This document shows positions 6,301 through 6,313 of a stretch of DNA of 6,313 bases, piece after piece (positions within the stretch are counted from its first letter, which is position 1; the number at the start of each line of letters is the position of its first letter). The translations under genes were made by a program, and so were the position numbers. The stretch comes from Oscillospiraceae bacterium (GTDB taxonomy: Bacteria > Bacillota > Clostridia > Oscillospirales > Ruminococcaceae). The stretch is from positions 1 through 6,313 of the forward strand of contig JAFXOO010000322.1 in the NCBI GenBank assembly GCA_017528675.1. Direction: 5' to 3'. Under the pieces are notes generated by a model that worked only from the letters and a program-made list of their open reading frames with translations, did no database searches and was not told the DNA's origin.

Positions 6301-6313
6301 ATTACAAAGAAAC

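Overview
The window looks like part of a chromosome from a cellulosome-producing anaerobe of the Bacillota, most likely Ruminococcus-like (R. flavefaciens / R. champanellensis / R. albus type). This rests on two secreted proteins that carry type I dockerins with a Ruminococcus-style second repeat (VFDLCLLKR), on strong AGGAGG or AAGGGGGT ribosome sites, and on sigma-A type promoters. No species can be fixed from the sequence alone.

Left part (1-1189). A divergent pair shares a 117-bp control region. The 5' end of a small membrane-protein gene, probably of the HXXEE family, runs off the left edge on the minus strand. A TetR-family regulator of 190 aa lies on the plus strand. Between them a perfect 19-bp palindrome holds the -10 boxes of two well-formed, oppositely directed promoters, so one bound regulator could shut both genes. 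A hairpin terminator follows tetR. About 200 bp with no convincing gene come next, and then a second hairpin that probably ends the minus-strand operon.

Right part (1190-6160). Two long paralogous genes lie head to tail on the minus strand, 9 bp apart, with the downstream ribosome site touching the upstream stop codon. Each encodes a secreted protein of about 820 aa with the same unusual order: signal peptide, N-terminal zincin-like domain (HExxHxxGxxD), acidic Pro/Thr linker, internal dockerin, and C-terminal M6 (immune inhibitor A-like) metallopeptidase (HExxHxxGxxD). Both proteins therefore carry two complete putative zinc sites on either side of a cellulosome-anchoring module. The 77 residues around the dockerin differ at only three positions, while the catalytic domains have diverged widely. 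A likely model is a pair of cell-surface or cellulosome-docked proteases with different substrates that share one docking partner.

Right edge (6161-6313). This holds a strong promoter for the protease operon (TTGACA, 17 bp, TACAAT with extended -10) and a divergent plus-strand promoter (TTGATT, 17 bp, TATAAT with extended -10) for a gene outside the window.
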